Origin: Trametes villosa
Taxonomy: Eukaryota > Basidiomycota > Agaricomycetes > Polyporales > Polyporaceae
Reading direction: 5' to 3'
Assembly (NCBI GenBank): GCA_002964805.2
Contig: PUDQ02000121.1
Coordinates: forward strand, 30,212 to 94,211
DNA: 64,000 nt
Within the stretch, counting starts at the first letter, position 1. Every line of letters starts with the position of its first letter. The translations under genes and the position numbers were made by a program. The notes beneath the pieces are model-generated. The model did no database searches. It saw only the letters and a program-made list of their open reading frames with translations, and was not told the DNA's origin. Positions 10,995 to 22,910 of the stretch are shown piece by piece.

Positions 10995-12754
10995 TCACGC
11001 TAACGAGACCTGCTCCCACTTTTTCAGACACGACTCCGCCCTGTAGTCTGCGAAATCTTGTCAGTGACGTAAGAGCACTGGCTCAAGGGCGCGCGCTCAC
11101 CATAGCTGCGATACGGCCTGCACGTGCAGTTCATCGCACGCCGCACCGCGCCGTCGCGTGGACAGTGTTGCAGGGGGTCGTGCTCGTACCCGATGTTGTC
11201 GAAGAAGTGGATCTGGTCCTTCGGCGCGAAGAGCCCCGCACCGATGCTGTGGACCGGCGCGTCGCCCCATCGCTGCAGCGGGAGGCTACTCAGGATAGAG
11301 AAGACGCTCCGGCAGTGAGCAAACGCGCACCTCGTAGTAGAAACCGCCCTTGGACTCCAGGTGGTCGAAGAACCGGCTGTATGCCTCGCCCCGCCAGAAC
11401 TCCATGTTCGCAATCTCGAAGTTACTCCAAACTGACGAGCACACCGGTGGGGCGTGGTCAGCACAACCCCTCAGGCTCGGCGTCATTACTGAATGACGTA
11501 CAGTGGCACATGTTATAGGTGTCGCCGCCGTCGAGCGAGAGGTAGTTCATGGAATTGTTCGTGGCGAGATACTGGGGATTGAGTTCGATGAATTCTGCGG
11601 CGGGCCTGAGTAAGGGCGATTCAATTGCTGGCGAAGTCACTCACCTTTCACCGCGCCCCATAGTGTCGGTACGGTCTTCGGCCACTCGTGCGGCGTGATT
11701 GTAAAACCTACGTCATAAGGATGGGTCAGAGCGAGGACGAGATGGCGATGCGGGGCCATGGTTCTTGCCATATATCTTATTATGGTCTTCCATATAGACG
11801 AATGGATCGTACTGGATATTGCAGGTGAAGTGAACGCCAGGCCTACCTCGGCGTTAGCGGCATTGGACTACGAAAGGCGGTAGAGGGCCGTACTCAACGC
11901 GCCAATACCACTCGTATTGCTGCACGAGTGGATGATGGTAGAAGAACTGCAGCGAATAAGGAGAAGTACGAAAGCGAAGAAAAGAAACCTACGCCAGAGT
12001 TGAACCTGCACATGTTGCGATAACTGTACGACGAGGTCAGCGACACGTACGGGCACGGGTATGGACTTTGCACGTACGAGATACTGCCTGTCGGGGTCAT
12101 GGGTGTGCAGCTCAGTGGACGAAGGGGCGAGCATCGAGCATCGCATGGTACTGACCACCGTAGACAACGTCGTCCTCGACCATCTGCGCCCTACTAGCCG
12201 CAGCCTTCTCCTCGTCGATCCAATCCGGTTGATACCAATGCTCGGGTGGTATCAAGCCGAAGGTAAGCGCGCCTGAGACGACGCTGCTGACGTTTCTGCA
12301 CAGAATATCAGTATACCATAGGAAGATCCGTCCAAGGAACGTACCCTCTAAACTCATCCGTAAACGGGACCTCGTTAAGAAATAGCCAGGGATAGCCGTA
12401 ATGCTTGTTGAAGCGTTCCTCGAGCTCCCTGACGCTATCCACTGCGCCTTCCAGTTCGGAGTTCCGCACCAGCATGAGCAAGACGGCGTTCGTCCGCCGC
12501 GTCTCGTTAAACTTGCGGCCGTACCCATGTTCTTCGAGAGCGGCGGGTGTGGTATTAGAGACGTCCGCGCTCCATCCTAAATGGGTGGTGATGGCACGGA
12601 AGGGATTATAACCCGGGAGGGTGTATAGGACTATAGGGTATAGAGAGATCTGCAGGTACGCTCGATCATTGGGTTGGAGCACAGACGTGTTCTGGGAGAG
12701 ACTTACAATGAGTGCGCCAGCGAGAGACAGCCACAGCGGTGTCCGAGTGGCCAT
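10995..12754 (-). CDS. GT15 alpha-1,2-mannosyltransferase (KRE2/KTR family)
   Basis: Eleven exons can be joined in frame from ATG at 12754 to TGA at 10995, about 375 residues, the usual size of the family. The N-terminus MATRTPLWLSLAGAL.. is a type II Golgi membrane anchor. Diagnostic segments follow in order: LLMLVRNSELEGAVDSVREL, RFNKHYGYPWLFLNEVPF, TFGLIPPEHWYQPDWID, YRNMCRFNSGFFYHH, YWRVEPGVHFTCNIQYD (the conserved RVEP block of the active site), FTITPHEWPKTVPTLW, NNSMNYLSLDGG, WSNFEIANMEFWRG, and RWGDAPVHSIGAGLF..IHFFDNIGYEHD. GT15 enzymes transfer mannose from GDP-mannose during N- and O-glycan maturation in the Golgi. Intron 1 is 57 bp and in frame, so its retention would lengthen the anchor. 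One intron (after NKIYG) appears to be of GC-AG type. All blocks are intact, so the gene is probably functional. Confidence 0.93.
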
Positions 12755-12759
12755 ACAAG

Positions 12760-13930
12760 GACGTCGCCGCGATGTCCGTGGTCCACATGGTCTACTGTGA
12801 GCGGTAGGGAGTGAATCGAGAGGACATGTCAGAGGCATGGACGGCTGGAGGTGTGAGGCAGAGAATACGCGTCCCACTGTGCACCACTGTGCCACCGCAG
12901 TGTTGGTGCGATGCGCGGCGCAGTAAATGTCGCATATCGCCTCTGCCGACGCCCGCGGGCTCCGAGCGGTGATTCGAGCGGGGCTCGCCACTGACAGATG
13001 AGTATCGGATTCGCATTTACATGCCGCCTATACGCGGCCAGTGTATGGCTAAGTGGTTCATACGCAATCCAGGCGTGAGGAGCCTGGACATCACTGCCCC
13101 TCGTCACTGGTACCACGCACGTCTAACCGGGCATTTGTGAGAAGAATCGCGTGGGATGTGGCGTGTATAACGACTGACCTAGCAAGAAGACTATCCACGA
13201 CCGCACGTCCATGTTCAAAGTGTAGTATTCAACGGCGGGACTACAGCGGCGGGATAAGGGAGAGGAGGGGAGCGCCCAGAAGAACAGGAGCGGGCGCCCA
13301 AACCGTTCTGATCCGGGGAAATCGGAGCCGGCCTCCGGTTCCGCAACGCCTTTGACGCTCCCGGCGCTGTCCCGGCATCTGCGACCATGGCCGCGATCGT
13401 CTCTCTTCGCCTGTTTCTTACATCTTGTCTTTTGTTGTATTTTGGCACAGGAAGACATCGGTCTAGTCATATCTCGGACGCTCAGTCTTCTCTCGAGCTT
13501 GATTGGATTTTACTCGCGCCCTATAGCTGGACGGAGTCTGGCCCTGGCTCTAGCCTCGCCATGGTCGCCCTACCCTGAGAACGACTCCAGAGCGCACAAG
13601 AATGCAAGATGGCTGTAGGAGAAAACTTGGAGGTCACCGGTGTACTTGAGAAACTGCCAGCATCGGGTACGTCGGCAGCGTATCCAGTTTCTCCTTAGCC
13701 TACACACTGCAGGGGGCTTCCCAGCGACGTTCCATTGATCGTCAGGGGGAAAGCCCCCGATGGGACCTGTCGTGATCAACAAGACAGCGCTCAGAGAGCG
13801 CATTCATGTCAGCCTTTCCGGACGTACATAAAGCCAGGCTGGATCAATCCGTCGGAGCCTGTGCGCAACTTGGGCATAAGTAACCGACGCGTCGCGCGAA
13901 CCTCCTCTCGGCGCCATCTACGAACGTACT
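12760..13930. other. Intergenic region between GT15 (-) and F-box-like gene (+)
   Basis: Divergent upstream region shared by the two genes. A plus-strand frame at 13352-13618 is open and hydrophobic, but has no exon partners or conserved motif. I see no further gene. Confidence 0.45.
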
Positions 13931-13938
13931 GGGCAACA

Positions 13939-15598
13939 ATGGCTATAGACCTCCTCTCGCCCCTACCCGCAGAGCTACTAGGCATAATCGGTCAAAACTG
14001 CACACCCGACGATGTCGCTTTGCTGGCCCTCACCAACAAACCTCTCAACCAGCACTTCACGCCTGCGCTCTACACCACTCTCGACATCCAGGACTACGCC
14101 GTCGCGCAGCAATGCATCCGGACGCTTTCCGCAGACCCATCCACTATCGCGTTTGGACGCGACCTTGCCGCACTCGTCCGCTCATTCGCTCTTCGGTTCC
14201 AGAACTACAATATCCCCGCAGTCCAGGAGGCGAAGCTCGCTCGCCGCCTCTCGCGCGCGGTGGGGCGCATGACCGGGCTGCAGCACTTCGCCCTCTCCGC
14301 GATCTCCATGGGCTCTCCTAACGTCTGCGCGGCCCTTGCGCGAGCGGCAGCAAGCACCCTGCGCTCCCTCGACATTAAACCGGAGTCGGAGCAGTGGTGG
14401 GCGGACGGCAGCCAGGCGGAGACGCTGCGCACCCTCCGCCCGGCGTTCTCGGAGCTCACTTCCTTCGCGCTCGCGCTGCGGAACGAGGAGCGGTGGGTGG
14501 ACTTCTTCGAACACATCTTGACGTCGCGCGCCGGAGAGCTACGCATGCTCAAGGCCGAAGTCTACCCAACAACCATGCTCACGTCCTTGCTGCGCAATAC
14601 CACTGTGTGGGCACGACTCGAGGAGCTCGAGCTCAGCGGCACGAACATTCCGCTCGCCACCCTTCCGACGACGCCAAACGTACGCAAGCTCACCCTGCGC
14701 TCGTCCCTAGACGCCGACGCTCCGAGCGAGCTCGTCCTCCCTCCGGACGCCTTCCCCAAACTCAAGGTGCTCTCATGCCCCTACCAGCTCCTGCCGGCCT
14801 TTCTACCCGCCGATGCGATCTAGCAGCGCCCCATTCGCACCGTGCAGCTCAACGAGGCGTCCTACGACGAGGCCGGCGGATACGGCAGCTACACCGGCGA
14901 CGAGCGGCCGACCTGGACAGACGTGTGCGCGGCGCTCAGCTGCCTCCCGCGTTCCGCGGGCCCAGTCACGGACCTCAGCTTCTACGTCGACTGGTTTGAC
15001 GCGTCTGCGTTCGGCGAGGACTTGGCGCCATTCGCGCGCACGCTGGAGCGGCTGCTCGTCGTGCTGCGCGAAGACCCGGGACGGGTACGCTTCTCATCTC
15101 CGCCCTTTTTCGCATACGCACTGACACGCGGGCTGACTTGGCGTCTATTTACAGGAAGGCGCGATCGCGACCTTCGGAGAGACGCTCTTCGCGCACGCGC
15201 CGCGGCTGCACACCTTCCTCCTCTCGGACGCGCCGTGCAAGGTGGACGGCATCTCCTTCACCTTCGCGCGCGAGGACAACAAGCAGTTAAAGTGGCTCGA
15301 GGAGTGGGACGCGCACACGGACGCGCTGCGGAAGGTCGCTTTCACGACGGAGTTCATGTGGACGAAGGTGAAGGGCGAGTGGCGGGAGGGGAAGAGGTGG
15401 GTCGACGAGAACGACGATTCAGAGGAGGATGGCGACGAGGACGACGAGGACGAGGAAGACAAGGACGAGGAAGACAAGGACGAGGAAGACAAGGACGAAG
15501 AAAGCGAGAAAGAGGACGAGGACGAAGAAGGCATGGATGAAGACAGCGAGGAGGAGGACACCGTGGAGAGCGATGGAAGTGTTGACCCTACTCAGTGA
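13939..15598 (+). CDS. F-box/LRR-like protein with acidic tail; in-frame TAG at 14821
   Basis: The start MAIDLLSPLPAELLGIIGQ opens an F-box-like helix (LPAEL..I), followed by leucine-rich segments typical of agaricomycete F-box-like proteins (LRSLDIKP, LRMLKAEV, LEELELSGTNI, VRKLTLRS, FPKLKVL). F-box proteins recruit substrates to SCF ubiquitin ligases. At 14821-14823 a TAG interrupts the frame, which otherwise continues convincingly (RPIRTVQLNEASYD..). Either this is a nonsense mutation or a 57-bp intron 14767-14823 (GTGCTC..TAG) is removed, in phase. A second intron, 15085-15154, is clear. The C-terminus is very acidic with three perfect 15-bp repeats (DEEDK) at 15449-15493. The gene ends convergently with HET1, whose stop overlaps its last codons. 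Confidence 0.65.
15449..15493 (+). repeat. 15-bp coding repeat (DEEDK x3)
   Basis: Three identical copies of GACGAGGAAGACAAG in the acidic tail of the F-box-like gene, with degenerate units on both sides. Length changes here would stay in frame. Confidence 0.9.
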
Positions 15599-18500
15599 GG
15601 GAAAGGCGGTCGCGCGCCAGTCAAGTGTATAGGTACTAGGTTATAACGGTTGCCTCTCGCCTTTGCGCTATCGTACGGCCTCCGCCGCTTGATTCTGTTG
15701 TACATTACGAAGCATTCCTTCGAATGGAGAAGGTGGACACTGCCGATGCTCCCCGACGGACGATTCGTCGTAGTCGCGACCACGGCTGGAAGGCTTTTAT
15801 AATAGCACATTCAGGGTGAGCGTGCATCAACTTAGCGGATTGCAGATGATAGTCGGGCGTACCTGAGGGCGGAGCAATGTGTTCGAGGCGCGAGAGTACC
15901 TCCCCTATCTGGGACGAGAGGACAGCGTTCTGGGAAGTGAGGGAGTCGACTTTGGAAGTCAGATCGTGAGCCTGGGAGGTCATCATGGTGTTTTTGAACG
16001 CTAGGTCCTCGATCTGAGACGTCATGGCGCACGCCCGGGCCCGCAGCTCGGCGTTCTCCCGTCGGAGCTCTTCGACGCTGCACTGGATTGCGTAGGTTAC
16101 GGTGGAATCTTCGTGGTTCCTGGTGCCGTCTGCTGCGCGCATGTCCGCCACAGCCGAAGGCGCAGGCGCAGGCAAGGATGACTTCTGAATCTCGGTTTGT
16201 GGAGGATGGGTTCGCACACGTTGAGGCGCCTCGTATGAGGGCATGGGGGAAAGTTCTTTCGCGCTGGATGCTACATCGTCGTCTTGGCTCCTAGTGTCGC
16301 GATCGTATTGTAGGTCGGACGATCGGCGCTGTGTCTGGAATTAATGTCTCTCAGCTCTCGCAACTCTCGCATGACGCCTGACTAGTAAACAAGCATACCT
16401 CCGATTCGAGGACTGCTGCATGGGCTGCGGCACCGCCAAGCTGGACGGGCGCGGTGTGCACACTAGCCGAAGTGTGTGAAGTCATTAGTACGCCCGCGCC
16501 GACGGCCGAAAAAGAGCGCACGGATGCCGTAGATGGGTAAAACGGGCTCGGTGCGAGCGATGTGATGTCAGGTTCCGCTTCTAGGTCCGTATCGCCCGAA
16601 GAAGACACCGCGTCGTCGCCCCGCTGCGACTCAGTTTCGCTCGAGTTGCTATCGCCCGAGGGCCAACCTGGGACGCCCTCTGCCACAGGCTCACGAGCAA
16701 CGGAAGCAGCGCGATTACAAGCCATCGTGGCGTCCTCGGAGCTGTTGAAGCTGACGGCGGACGAGTCTGTGTCCGTCACGGTCTCCAATGAGGCGACGGA
16801 CGATTCCGACCGCAGTGCCAATGGCAAACGGCGCCGACGTTCCTCCTTCGAGTCTAGAGTACGGAGTTCGAGCGTAGAAGAGCTCTCGTCTTCTTGGGAC
16901 AGTTGTGCGTTACTGATGCCTGGGTTATAGCGGATGCTTAACAGAGGATGGATCATTAACAGAGGTTGGATTCTTGACAGAGGTTGCTGTGGGGCATCAT
17001 GCGAAGCCGTGGCTGGTTTAGGAGGTGAGACGGTGTGTTCCTGTATAACAACAGCCGTCTGTAAGCCCCGGATGTTGTCACATTGATTGCAAGTTTTGAT
17101 AATGCATACTCACCTCCACGCAGGCGGGATCGGAGGAATGTGGTAACACAACATCTGAAGCGACGAAGATGTCATCCTTGGAGGTGCTGTCACCTTTCTG
17201 TTGCCCCCCCGTGTCGCCTGAGTTGGTCGGAATGTTTGGGATCTTGGTAACGCGTCTTAACTCCGGACTAATCTCCAGAGAAAGCTCCAGTTTCGGCCAA
17301 TCGTGAGTTCTGCGTGGAAGGTACTCCAGGGTGAGTCGCAAGAGCCAAACGTAATTTGGATTTGCGGAATCAGAAGGGACCAGGAAATCGGCAAAGGCAA
17401 GCGTACGAGTAGACCTAGCGCACGTCTTGACGATAGTCGTGGTGGGGAGGAGGTTGGTAGTGCACTCGAAATGGCACTTGATGATCCCGCCGAGCTCCGG
17501 GTCTTCAAGACATATCTTCAACTGGAAGGACCGGTGCCTCGGAATGCCAGGGTGGAATGGAACAGTCACGATTGTCTGCAAGGTGATCTGCCAGGGCAAC
17601 TGGCTGCGCTCTTGCGCAAACCGCAGAGGGGACGCCGCAAAGCGTAACTTAGCGAGGTCTCTGATGCTGCGAGGTGCGAGCTGGGGGAATCCACGGAATG
17701 GGCCACCGGTCCTGGTCCTCGCGGGAGAGATACTCACCGGCAGCGCGTATTCGTAGTAAAGATCCGGGTTCTGTATGAAACCCTTCCGTATCGGAGGGCC
17801 CAAAAAGTGGCGCATGATGGAGACCTCGGCCACCTCCGTGGTGACGAGCTTCAGGAGTTTCGTGAGCGCCTCCGGAGTCACGCGAACGGTGTGGAAGGGC
17901 CCCTCCCCCCGGTTACTGTGGTAGCTGCAAGGGCGAGAAGGGATGCGGATGCCAACGGGAGATCCATGCCCACCCCCCACGGCAGAAGTCGACGGGTGAA
18001 GAGGGAGCGCCACAAGCCTCCCCGCGTTGTCTTCGCATTGCAGGAGCGCAATTCTGTATGGCTTACCGCGCTGTACGCAGTCCTTGCACGGATCGTTCCC
18101 TAGGCTCTCCTGCTCGCAGCTTTGGAAGGAGGGTAGTCGCTCCGGGATGTTGAGACATAGCAGGTGCAAGCGGACACCCTGAGGAGTGAAGACGCAGTGC
18201 AAAGGTGGCACGTCCTTGAGAAATGGGAGATTGAGCCGTGAGGAGAACTCGGAAGATGCTACTGGTCGAATCGTAGCAGAGGGAGCGCGCCAGTCAAAGT
18301 TGTATGAAGGAGTTTGAGGACGGAACTCAGAGGGATTGGGTGCCAATAAAGCCGGAGAGGGGAATTCAAAGTCATACGATACCCTTAAAGCGTGCCAGGT
18401 AAGCGCACCATCCAGAACGATTGCACTCCCCCAGGCAAAAACACTTTGATCGGGGATGGTCCTGATGATCTCCTCTTGGAGACGGAGGAAGGCGTGCTCG

Positions 18501-19309
18501 CCCTCACCGTAGATGGGGGACATGTGGACGCCGAAGAGACCCATCAGGCAGTATGCCTGGTCCTCAATGCGGGTCGTCTCCCGCTGTGCGGCCCACGACA
18601 TCCTCTGTGAGACGCTCGCGGAAGTGATGGCATTCCGGCCGGTAAGGAGATTGACGTCGATTCCGGTGATGCTGGCCAGGACGTCCACGAGACCCATCTT
18701 CGTTCCGATGAACGTCCAGCTCCCCGTCAGGAACTCGATGCGTTCCGGCGCAATGAGCTCCTGCAGCGTCCACCCGCGCCCGTGCCACCTGCTCCGCCAG
18801 AAGGAAGAACCCTTTATGCGTGGGTGATCGCGTGCAGGGACATCCGCGAGGAAGACATAGCACATGTCCGAGAGCCGGTACCACTCGTACATCGAGTTGA
18901 TCGCCTCCGAGAGCTCCGCGCTGCTTTCCTTGTTGATGCAGCATGCGTCGTTCCAGACGAGATCGAAGCCGGCCTCGCGCGCGACCTTGCAGAGGCCCTT
19001 GATCTTGTCGGAGAGCGGGGATTCTGGGGAGAATATTACGCCAGGAGGGTGGTTGGAGAATAGTCCGTCGATGTCATGAGGAAAAGGCGCATTCACCGTG
19101 TCGAGGATCGGCCAGTGAGGAGGGTATGGTCCTTCAAGGTCCTCCCGCACTGCTTTCACATCGTCTTGGATTTTCCGGACGTCGTCGAACGTCTGCTCTC
19201 CGCCCTGCTTCGGCGTCCTCCAGACGTGCGACAGGATAGCGTACCGGACCTTCCCCGGATCGTTATGCCATTCGAACTCGCCCGTCCAGGTGTTCAAGAA
19301 TCGCGGCAT
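15592..19309 (-). CDS. HET1: HET-domain protein with C-terminal coiled coil
   Basis: Exons 19309-17114, 17058-16399, 16334-15863 and 15785-15592 give about 1173 residues. Exon 1 (732 codons) holds the HET domain: LSHVWR near residue 27, WNDACCINK near 119, RGWTLQELIAP near 180, and CLMGLFGVHMSPIYGEG near 260, then a long region seen in basidiomycete HET proteins. Exon 2 is a disordered Ser/Thr/Ala linker containing a three-unit 18-bp repeat. Exon 3 carries RRENAELRAR and seven heptads beginning MTSQIED. Exon 4 is a basic tail. HET proteins act in heterokaryon incompatibility and regulated cell death; a partner for this one is unknown. The start is set at MPRFL because every copy has an acceptor one base upstream. 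Retaining intron 1 adds 11 residues and a stop, giving a HET-only form. Confidence 0.9.
15879..16025 (-). other. HET1 heptad repeat segment (7 heptads)
   Basis: Seven consecutive 7-residue units starting MTSQIED, with hydrophobic first and fourth-type positions and recurrent TSQ/TSK/SSQ, ending VLSRLEH. It forms a predicted parallel coiled coil. Compare 8 heptads in HET2 and about 3 in HET3. Confidence 0.8.
16930..16995 (-). repeat. 18-bp coding repeat in HET1 exon 2
   Basis: Three imperfect units (plus-strand form TTAACAGAGGATGGAT / TTAACAGAGGTTGGAT / TTGACAGAGG) encode LSRIQP-LLMIHP-LLSIRY. HET2 and HET3 have only one unit at this position (LSRI), so the expansion is private to HET1. Confidence 0.75.
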
Positions 19310-19310
19310 G

Positions 19311-19380
19311 CTGAAAACGATGCCGAAGGACTGTAAGCGATTCATCCACCACTAAAAAGAGCGGTAGTTACCGTGTTTAC
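19311..19380 (-). other. HET1 5'-UTR intron
   Basis: Donor GTAAAC at 19380 and acceptor GTTTTCAG ending at 19311, one base before ATG. The same intron position occurs in HET2 (27701-27634), HET3 and the fragment at 54 kb (54024-54096). Confidence 0.65.
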
Positions 19381-19440
19381 CCCGCCAAGTTCTGACGCAG
19401 AGCGCTGTTTGCTGAGAGGAGATGGCCGGAGAGAGGAGAG

Positions 19441-19507
19441 AGGAAGGGCTGACAGCGTGCCCGATACGCGTGTGCGGCGTACGGGGACAAGGTGCGACGC
19501 CTATATA
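19441..19507 (-). promoter_or_regulatory. HET1 core promoter with conserved element
   Basis: On the minus strand TATATA (19507-19502) lies about 28 bp upstream of CACGCGTATCGGGCACGC, followed by TGTCAGCCCTTCCTC. The same order and spacing are found before HET2 (TATAAA) and the fragment at 54 kb (GATAAA), and in HET3 with a degraded TATA. The element sits where transcription should start and runs into the 5' UTR. Confidence 0.7.
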
Positions 19508-19509
19508 CG

Positions 19510-22500
19510 CGTGCGTCATGTGCGCTGGGACCACACCGCCCCCGACCAGCCTGGCGTGCGTGATGGTCTACCGGATCGGTTCTGCAGCACGCTATATATG
19601 GTTCTGTCAGAAGACATTAAATTGTCAGCGTCTGGGAAGCTCACCGCCGGCAGGATCACTGCCGCAGCCTGCAGACATCTTCCTACTGTCGGCGCATTTG
19701 AGGTCGCCAATCGCCCATGCAGAGGGGCAAAAAGAGAGTGATATGACCATTCAGTAACTTCGCCTACGAGGAGCGTGTCTCCGCGGACGGTCGGTGCCCA
19801 TCCAATCAGCCTCACACCGCAAGCGGCACGCCGCCTTGCATGCGCAATCGATGCAGCTCTTCGTGCGATTCTTCCTCAGATTGTTGACCCATGGCCTCGG
19901 CGTCTCTATCTGGTTCCCTACCCACGCGCATCGCATTCTCCTGCTCAGCAATCCTTTATCGGATGCTACGCCCTTCTTCCAAGTTCCGAGCAGTAACGAG
20001 TGGAACTCCACGTCGACATGACCATGCTCGAGCGCGAACCCGGGCGCTTGCGCCCCTGGACCCCTAAGGGCGCGTGAGTGCGTCTCGACATACGCTGGAC
20101 GCAACCACACATTCGAATAGCGGTTGTATATTGTGGAGGCGCAAGTGGCGACACGGCCCAAGAACATAAGGGACCGGGCGGCGTACCTGTCGCAGAATAC
20201 TGTAGCGCTTGGCCACGTTGGTGCACCGAAGTCTGCAGGGCGCTCTCATGGCCCCGCGGTGCACGTCGCGTGTACGCCACACATCCGATGCGGTACGTTG
20301 CATGATCCTGGAAAAGGTAGAGTTTAGCAGCCGTATTGTGGGTAAATGTCTGGCCCGATGCCTACTTCGCATTCTGCCCTGCGCGATGAGCGGCGGTTGA
20401 GCACGCTTAGTGACACCAAATCGGTCTGGGGATATCAGAATGATGATGCATGTTACATTGTTCCGAGTGAGTATGTCGCCTTTCTGCAGACTGTAGGATC
20501 GATCGACCGTGCGAGGATAAGTTCCTGCGGGTACCGCCCTGGCTCGGGCGACACGGCCGCGCACGCATCGACGCCGGCAGCATTGCGTCCATAACACTGC
20601 CGGGCGGACGTTCTGACGTGCAGGGCACGGTGCGGGAGGGCGAGTGAAGCCGTGACGTACTAAGGGCGATGTGTGCTGAGGACAGACCAACTTGCAGCCG
20701 GGCTATGGCCTTGGGATGTGTTTCAAAGAGAACGTGGGACAAGGAAAGAGGCTTACGATGATCGACTTCGAGCGTAGGTGTGGAGAGTATAGAAGCGGCG
20801 GTCGGCTGAAGAGCATCCAGAAGGAGTACGCCTGATAGTTGGAGAGCAGGGGCACGCGCGAGGAGTGAAGCCCGGCGGGGGCAACCTGTCGATAAGGCCG
20901 ATAGCTCTCAGCCGCAAGCTTCGCCTAGCAGGGCATGCCGCCGGCGTACGTGCGCCTAGCATCTTCCTGTACTTTCCTACCGTTCTCCAGAGCGACGATC
21001 CTCGTCGCCGAAACCGTGGAGTTGCGCGCGGTACCGCTAGAGTGGGCTGGCGAGCGGGCCTGTAAGCGGGCCCAGCGTAGTTGTCGCCCCGTACGCACCA
21101 CAGCACCAGGCGCCATCCGCGATCTTCTTCCCAGCTGCATGCACATGCGCAGCGACCCGGCTTCGTCGTGAGTCTACGTCGAGCGCGCTTGTATTGCCGC
21201 CTCCGAGGCTGTCGCCTCGTGCTCCTGGTTGCGCACGCTCGGTCTCTGGGGCGCGAACGCCTGGGCGTGTGTTCAGATATGGCCTGCGAGGTTATGTAGT
21301 GAAATACAAAACATCTCGCAAGCGATGCCGCCGCACACACAAGCCGCCATGCCGCAGACGTTGACCGGTTTCCAAGGTCGAATACGCGCATACGAAGTCT
21401 CTGGCAGGCGGAAAGCTAGAGGGCGGCACGTAACACTCACTTGGAGGGGCGTCCTAGGCAGACTGGATATCGAAGGGAGCATGTTGGCCGCCGGCGTTGT
21501 GGCGTGTGTGGGGGAGGCCTGGGTGGCGCTGAAATGAGACGTGGGCGCGCGCTGTATGCGCTGACCTGGGGATCGCGTCTAGTGATGCGAGGGTGACGAG
21601 GATATGACAGAAAGCGTACCGGGCGCGTGGATGTGTCGCGTCGACCGCGCGTGCTGCCGTGATATTGTTAGCACTCTCGCGTGCGCGTCGGTATGAGGAT
21701 TGCACTCGCAGATTAACTTCGATGTTGAGTGTGCGGGCGACGAGTCCGTGGGTATGTGCGCATGGTTTCTGACTATGGAACAGGTCCGTCTAGAGGGGAG
21801 AACGTAAGTCGTCCTGGATGCGCGACGAGGAATGCGGGCGCGAGAAACGCGCAATAGTCTGCTGTACCTTGTAAGCAGTGCTGCGAGACTGATAATGCAA
21901 CGGGAGATACCGCCCTTCGAGACTCCAGGCGATTGTCCCCGTGGTGCGCGCCCGCCTCCTCCTCACGAGCCATGGCATAGGCCGCTGTGTGGTGAAAGCC
22001 AGAGCGGCGAGAATCGCAGCGTTTGGGGCGTGGGTAACAGCGTCTCATCCGCGTGGGCCTTGGACAGCCTATGAAGGATGGCGTCCAGGAGAGCATCGCT
22101 TCCGAGGGCCGACGAGGCAGACAGGATATGCAGCTCTCCTGCTCGAGTGTCTGCGTCGCGGGCGCAATGCTCGCGTTCGCTTGTTATTCATCGGAGGGAT
22201 GAAGCCCGAAGGCCCGTGGTGAACGTCGAGGTGTAGAATGGCAAGCGTAGTCGGATGTTTGCTGAGCTGAAGCGGGTGAAAGTGCGTGTCAGAACTCAGC
22301 TCGTGAGCGACACCCTACTCCGGGATTCACATATATCACGGCTCAGGCATACGATACACAGGACGAGTCCCAGCGTTGAAACTGCTCATAGCATACGGGG
22401 ACAGGAGAGGACGGTGCGATAGACACCAGTCGGAAAGTACGCGGGGGATAGGTCCGCTAGGAGCCGCGTAGTACTTACCAGGACCTGGATGCCCAAGCGG

Positions 22501-22910
22501 ACCCATCTCTAGTGCTAATTTCGAGCCCGAAGTCCGCAAGTCGTGGCCAGACGAAGCAAGTGGTAGCGAGGGACCGAGATGCGCGATGCGAGGGCCAGAG
22601 TACTTAGGACTGAGCGAGATTAGTGATCAGAGAACCTAGAGACAGATATTGAAGCTGAAGTGCCCAAGTACTTCTCTTCAGTGAAAGAGGGCAATGGGCT
22701 GTAGTAGAAGCAGCAGCCGAACGTCCGACGAGTCCGAGAGGGCGAAGGGGGAAAAGAGCAACGGGCGCAATGCCGGCGTCATTGGCCAGCGCTTGGATCG
22801 GATGACGTCACCCTTCCAATATCGGCCAGACATTGGCGCTTAACTGTGCATCCTCCTGCTCTTCTGCTACCACCATGCTCCAGCAAGGACGCGCCGACCA
22901 TTGCAATAAA
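19510..22910. repeat. HET1 upstream flank, direct duplicate of 39.0-42.35 kb
   Basis: Blocks matching the flank of HET3 occur in the same order: the GGTTCTGTCAGAA..CAGCGTCTG stretch near 19.6 kb (39.1 kb), GGGGGCAACCTGTCGA near 20.88 kb (39.59 kb), GGTTTCCAAGGTC..GATATCGAAGGG near 21.37-21.48 kb (40.25-40.37 kb), and GATGACGTCA..CTTCTGCTACCAC near 22.8 kb (42.25 kb). Frames on either strand are short and not conserved between copies, so I see no gene in it. Confidence 0.65.
22803..22810. promoter_or_regulatory. CRE palindrome TGACGTCA (orphan copy)
   Basis: Perfect bZIP/CREB-type palindrome in a block of about 90 bp shared with the promoter of the surface-protein gene at 42.7 kb. Here no gene follows. 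Confidence 0.5.

Noticed and set aside
20753..21391. 212-codon minus-strand frame in the HET1 flank, sharing MRVFDLGNRSTSAAW with 40.3 kb
   Set aside because: The similarity to 40.3 kb follows from the DNA duplication; frame and length are not conserved in the second copy.
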